Below, piece by piece: positions 63,146-64,000 of a stretch of 64,000 nucleotides of DNA. The number at the start of each line of letters is the position of its first letter. Positions within the stretch are counted from its first letter, which is position 1. Under the pieces are notes generated by a model. That model ran no database searches. It had not been told where the DNA came from and was given only the letters and a program-made list of their open reading frames with translations. This DNA is from Paracoccus sp. (in: a-proteobacteria) (GTDB lineage: Bacteria > Pseudomonadota > Alphaproteobacteria > Rhodobacterales > Rhodobacteraceae), in contig NZ_JAUNTW010000008.1 of the NCBI RefSeq assembly GCF_030538495.1, forward strand, positions 18,683-82,682. Direction: 5' to 3'. Made by a program: the position numbers and the translations under genes.

Positions 63146-63621
63146 GGCGCATCCACCGGCAGCGCCCCCGATTTCAGACAGCGCAGGGTAAAGATCGTGC
63201 GCGAATGGCGGATGCCGGGGATGCGATACAGGCGGCGGCGCAGGAATTCTTCGTATCCGGCGGTGCCGTCCACGGCGACCTTCATCAGATAATCATATTC
63301 GCCGGTGGTCAGATAGACTTCCAGCACCTCGGGGATGGCGGCCATGGCGCGTTCAAAAGCGGCCAGCACGTCATCATCGTGCCGGTCCAGTGCGATTTCC
63401 ACGATCACCGTTTCGGAATAACCCAGCCGCCCCTGATCCAGAACCGCCGTATAGCCCCGGATAAAGCCGCGCTGTTCCAGCCGCCGCGTGCGCTGCCAGC
63501 AGGGGCTGGGGGACAGGCCCACGGCCTCGGCCAGTTGGGCATTGGTCAGGCGTCCATCCTGTTGCAGCGCGGCCAGAATACGGCGGTCGATTCGGTCAAG
63601 GTCATCTTTGGTGTCCGGCAT
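63142..63621 (-). CDS. Lrp/AsnC-family regulator (probable BkdR)
   Basis: The 159-residue protein has the AsnC HTH (LDRIDRRILAALQQDGRL, GLSPSPCWQRTRRLEQRG) and the RAM domain (TTGEYDYLMKV). It is divergent from a probable branched-chain oxoacid dehydrogenase gene; BkdR of Pseudomonas, also of this family, activates that operon, so the same role is likely. ATG 63621 (MPDTKDDLDR) is preferred over GTG 63645. Confidence 0.9.
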   Translation of the reverse strand: MPDTKDDLDRIDRRILAALQQDGRLTNAQLAEAVGLSPSPCWQRTRRLEQRGFIRGYTAVLDQGRLGYSETVIVEIALDRHDDDVLAAFERAMAAIPEVLEVYLTTGEYDYLMKVAVDGTAGYEEFLRRRLYRIPGIRHSRTIFTLRCLKSGALPVDAP

Positions 63622-63902
63622 CTGGCAGGTTCTTTCGTGCTGCACCGCATTTCGCGGCTATTCTTTTGCAGTTACCCCAAAATCCGAATAATAAGAAAGG
63701 AAATTCTGCCTGTTCCAGATCATATTATCGGGCTATAACTGGCGCTTGGGGGGATTATTTTGCGCACAGCCGTTTTTCGGACAATTCTGTCTGCGGATCA
63801 GCCGCACCGTTTTCACGGTCGCGCTGTCGTGGCGATTGGTCGTGCGGTGTGTCTGACCCCCGGTTCCGACCCTGCCCGCTGATCAAAAAGGAAACGCCTG
63901 CC

Positions 63903-64000
63903 GTGACCGACTTTCCGCCTCTCAGCCTGACCGTCCCGGAACCCGAGGTTCGCCCCGGCGGCGCCCCGGATTTCTCGCATGTGGACATTCCCGCCGCTGG
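63903..64000 (+). CDS. probable branched-chain 2-oxoacid dehydrogenase E1 alpha (N-terminal fragment)
   Basis: A GTG start at 63903 with AAGGA ten bases upstream begins an open frame to the window end: TDFPPLSLTVPEPEVRPG followed by APDFSHVDIPAAG. This resembles, from memory, the N-terminus of the E1-alpha subunit (BkdA1) in this order. The divergent Lrp-type gene fits BkdR control. Only about 32 residues are seen. Confidence 0.55.
   Translation, partial: MTDFPPLSLTVPEPEVRPGGAPDFSHVDIPAA

Overview
The window looks like the chromosome of a Rhodobacterales alphaproteobacterium (Rhodobacteraceae/Roseobacteraceae type). Evidence is indirect: G+C-rich coding with short intergenic gaps; a BztABCD amino-acid transporter; a gene order rpmH-rnpA-yidD-ttcA-(EAL)-yidC-(MOSC remnant)-engB-argB; an Atp12-type F1 chaperone; a TAXI-TRAP system with a DUF1850 partner; a type III ornithine decarboxylase; and a LuxR/LuxI pair. 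I cannot name a species.

Layout. 1-3731: tail of a short-chain acyl-type regulator, then a response regulator, a small membrane protein and a symporter-fused histidine kinase. 3.8-7.0 kb: a FliM/N-like protein, a terminator/attenuator, then infA-maf-RNase E/G-yacG as one tight operon, then tRNA-Phe. 7.1-8.0 kb has no intact gene; tRNA-Gln closes it. 8.2-13.8 kb: suhB, metR/metF (divergent), a DUF2235 hydrolase, and ornithine decarboxylase divergent from an Lrp-type regulator. 13.8-21.6 kb: DUF1992 protein, valS, a serine hydrolase, an exported alpha/beta hydrolase divergent from a membrane AraC regulator, and two VOC proteins. 21.9-23.2 kb: luxR-luxI quorum sensing. 23.2-27.1 kb: rarA, RluC-type pseudouridine synthase, HAD phosphatase, Atp12. 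27.2-31.9 kb: bztABCD. 32.0-39.5 kb (minus strand): SixA-like phosphatase, argB, engB, MOSC remnant, yidC, EAL protein, ttcA, yidD, rnpA, rpmH. 39.8-41.2 kb: a histidine kinase.

41.3-55.4 kb is a 14-kb integrative element inserted in the 3' half of tRNA-Arg(ACG). It is bounded by a perfect 50-bp direct repeat (41320-41369 and 55373-55422). It carries a tyrosine integrase, a small excisionase-like protein, two XRE regulators facing a 35-bp palindrome, a MobV-type relaxase and a winged-helix replication-type protein. This makes it most like an integrative mobilizable element. Its cargo is a probable defence cassette: a ribbon-helix-helix/DNA-methyltransferase fusion, a McrB-like AAA+ ATPase with a PD-(D/E)xK nuclease partner, and an 881-residue protein joining a PHP phosphoesterase to an SMC-like ATPase. 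This cassette is the most interesting content of the window.

55.5-59.1 kb: TAXI-TRAP transporter (solute-binding protein, DUF1850, fused permease). 59.2-63.1 kb: a polyamine-type ABC transporter (binding protein, ATPase, two permeases). 63.1-64.0 kb: an Lrp/AsnC regulator divergent from the start of a probable branched-chain 2-oxoacid dehydrogenase E1-alpha gene that runs off the window.

A recurring short element (core GATATTTT..CACAGAAGAT) sits directly 3' of five genes, always in the gene's orientation. Several hairpins look regulatory, notably just upstream of infA and between binding-protein and permease/ATPase genes of two ABC operons.
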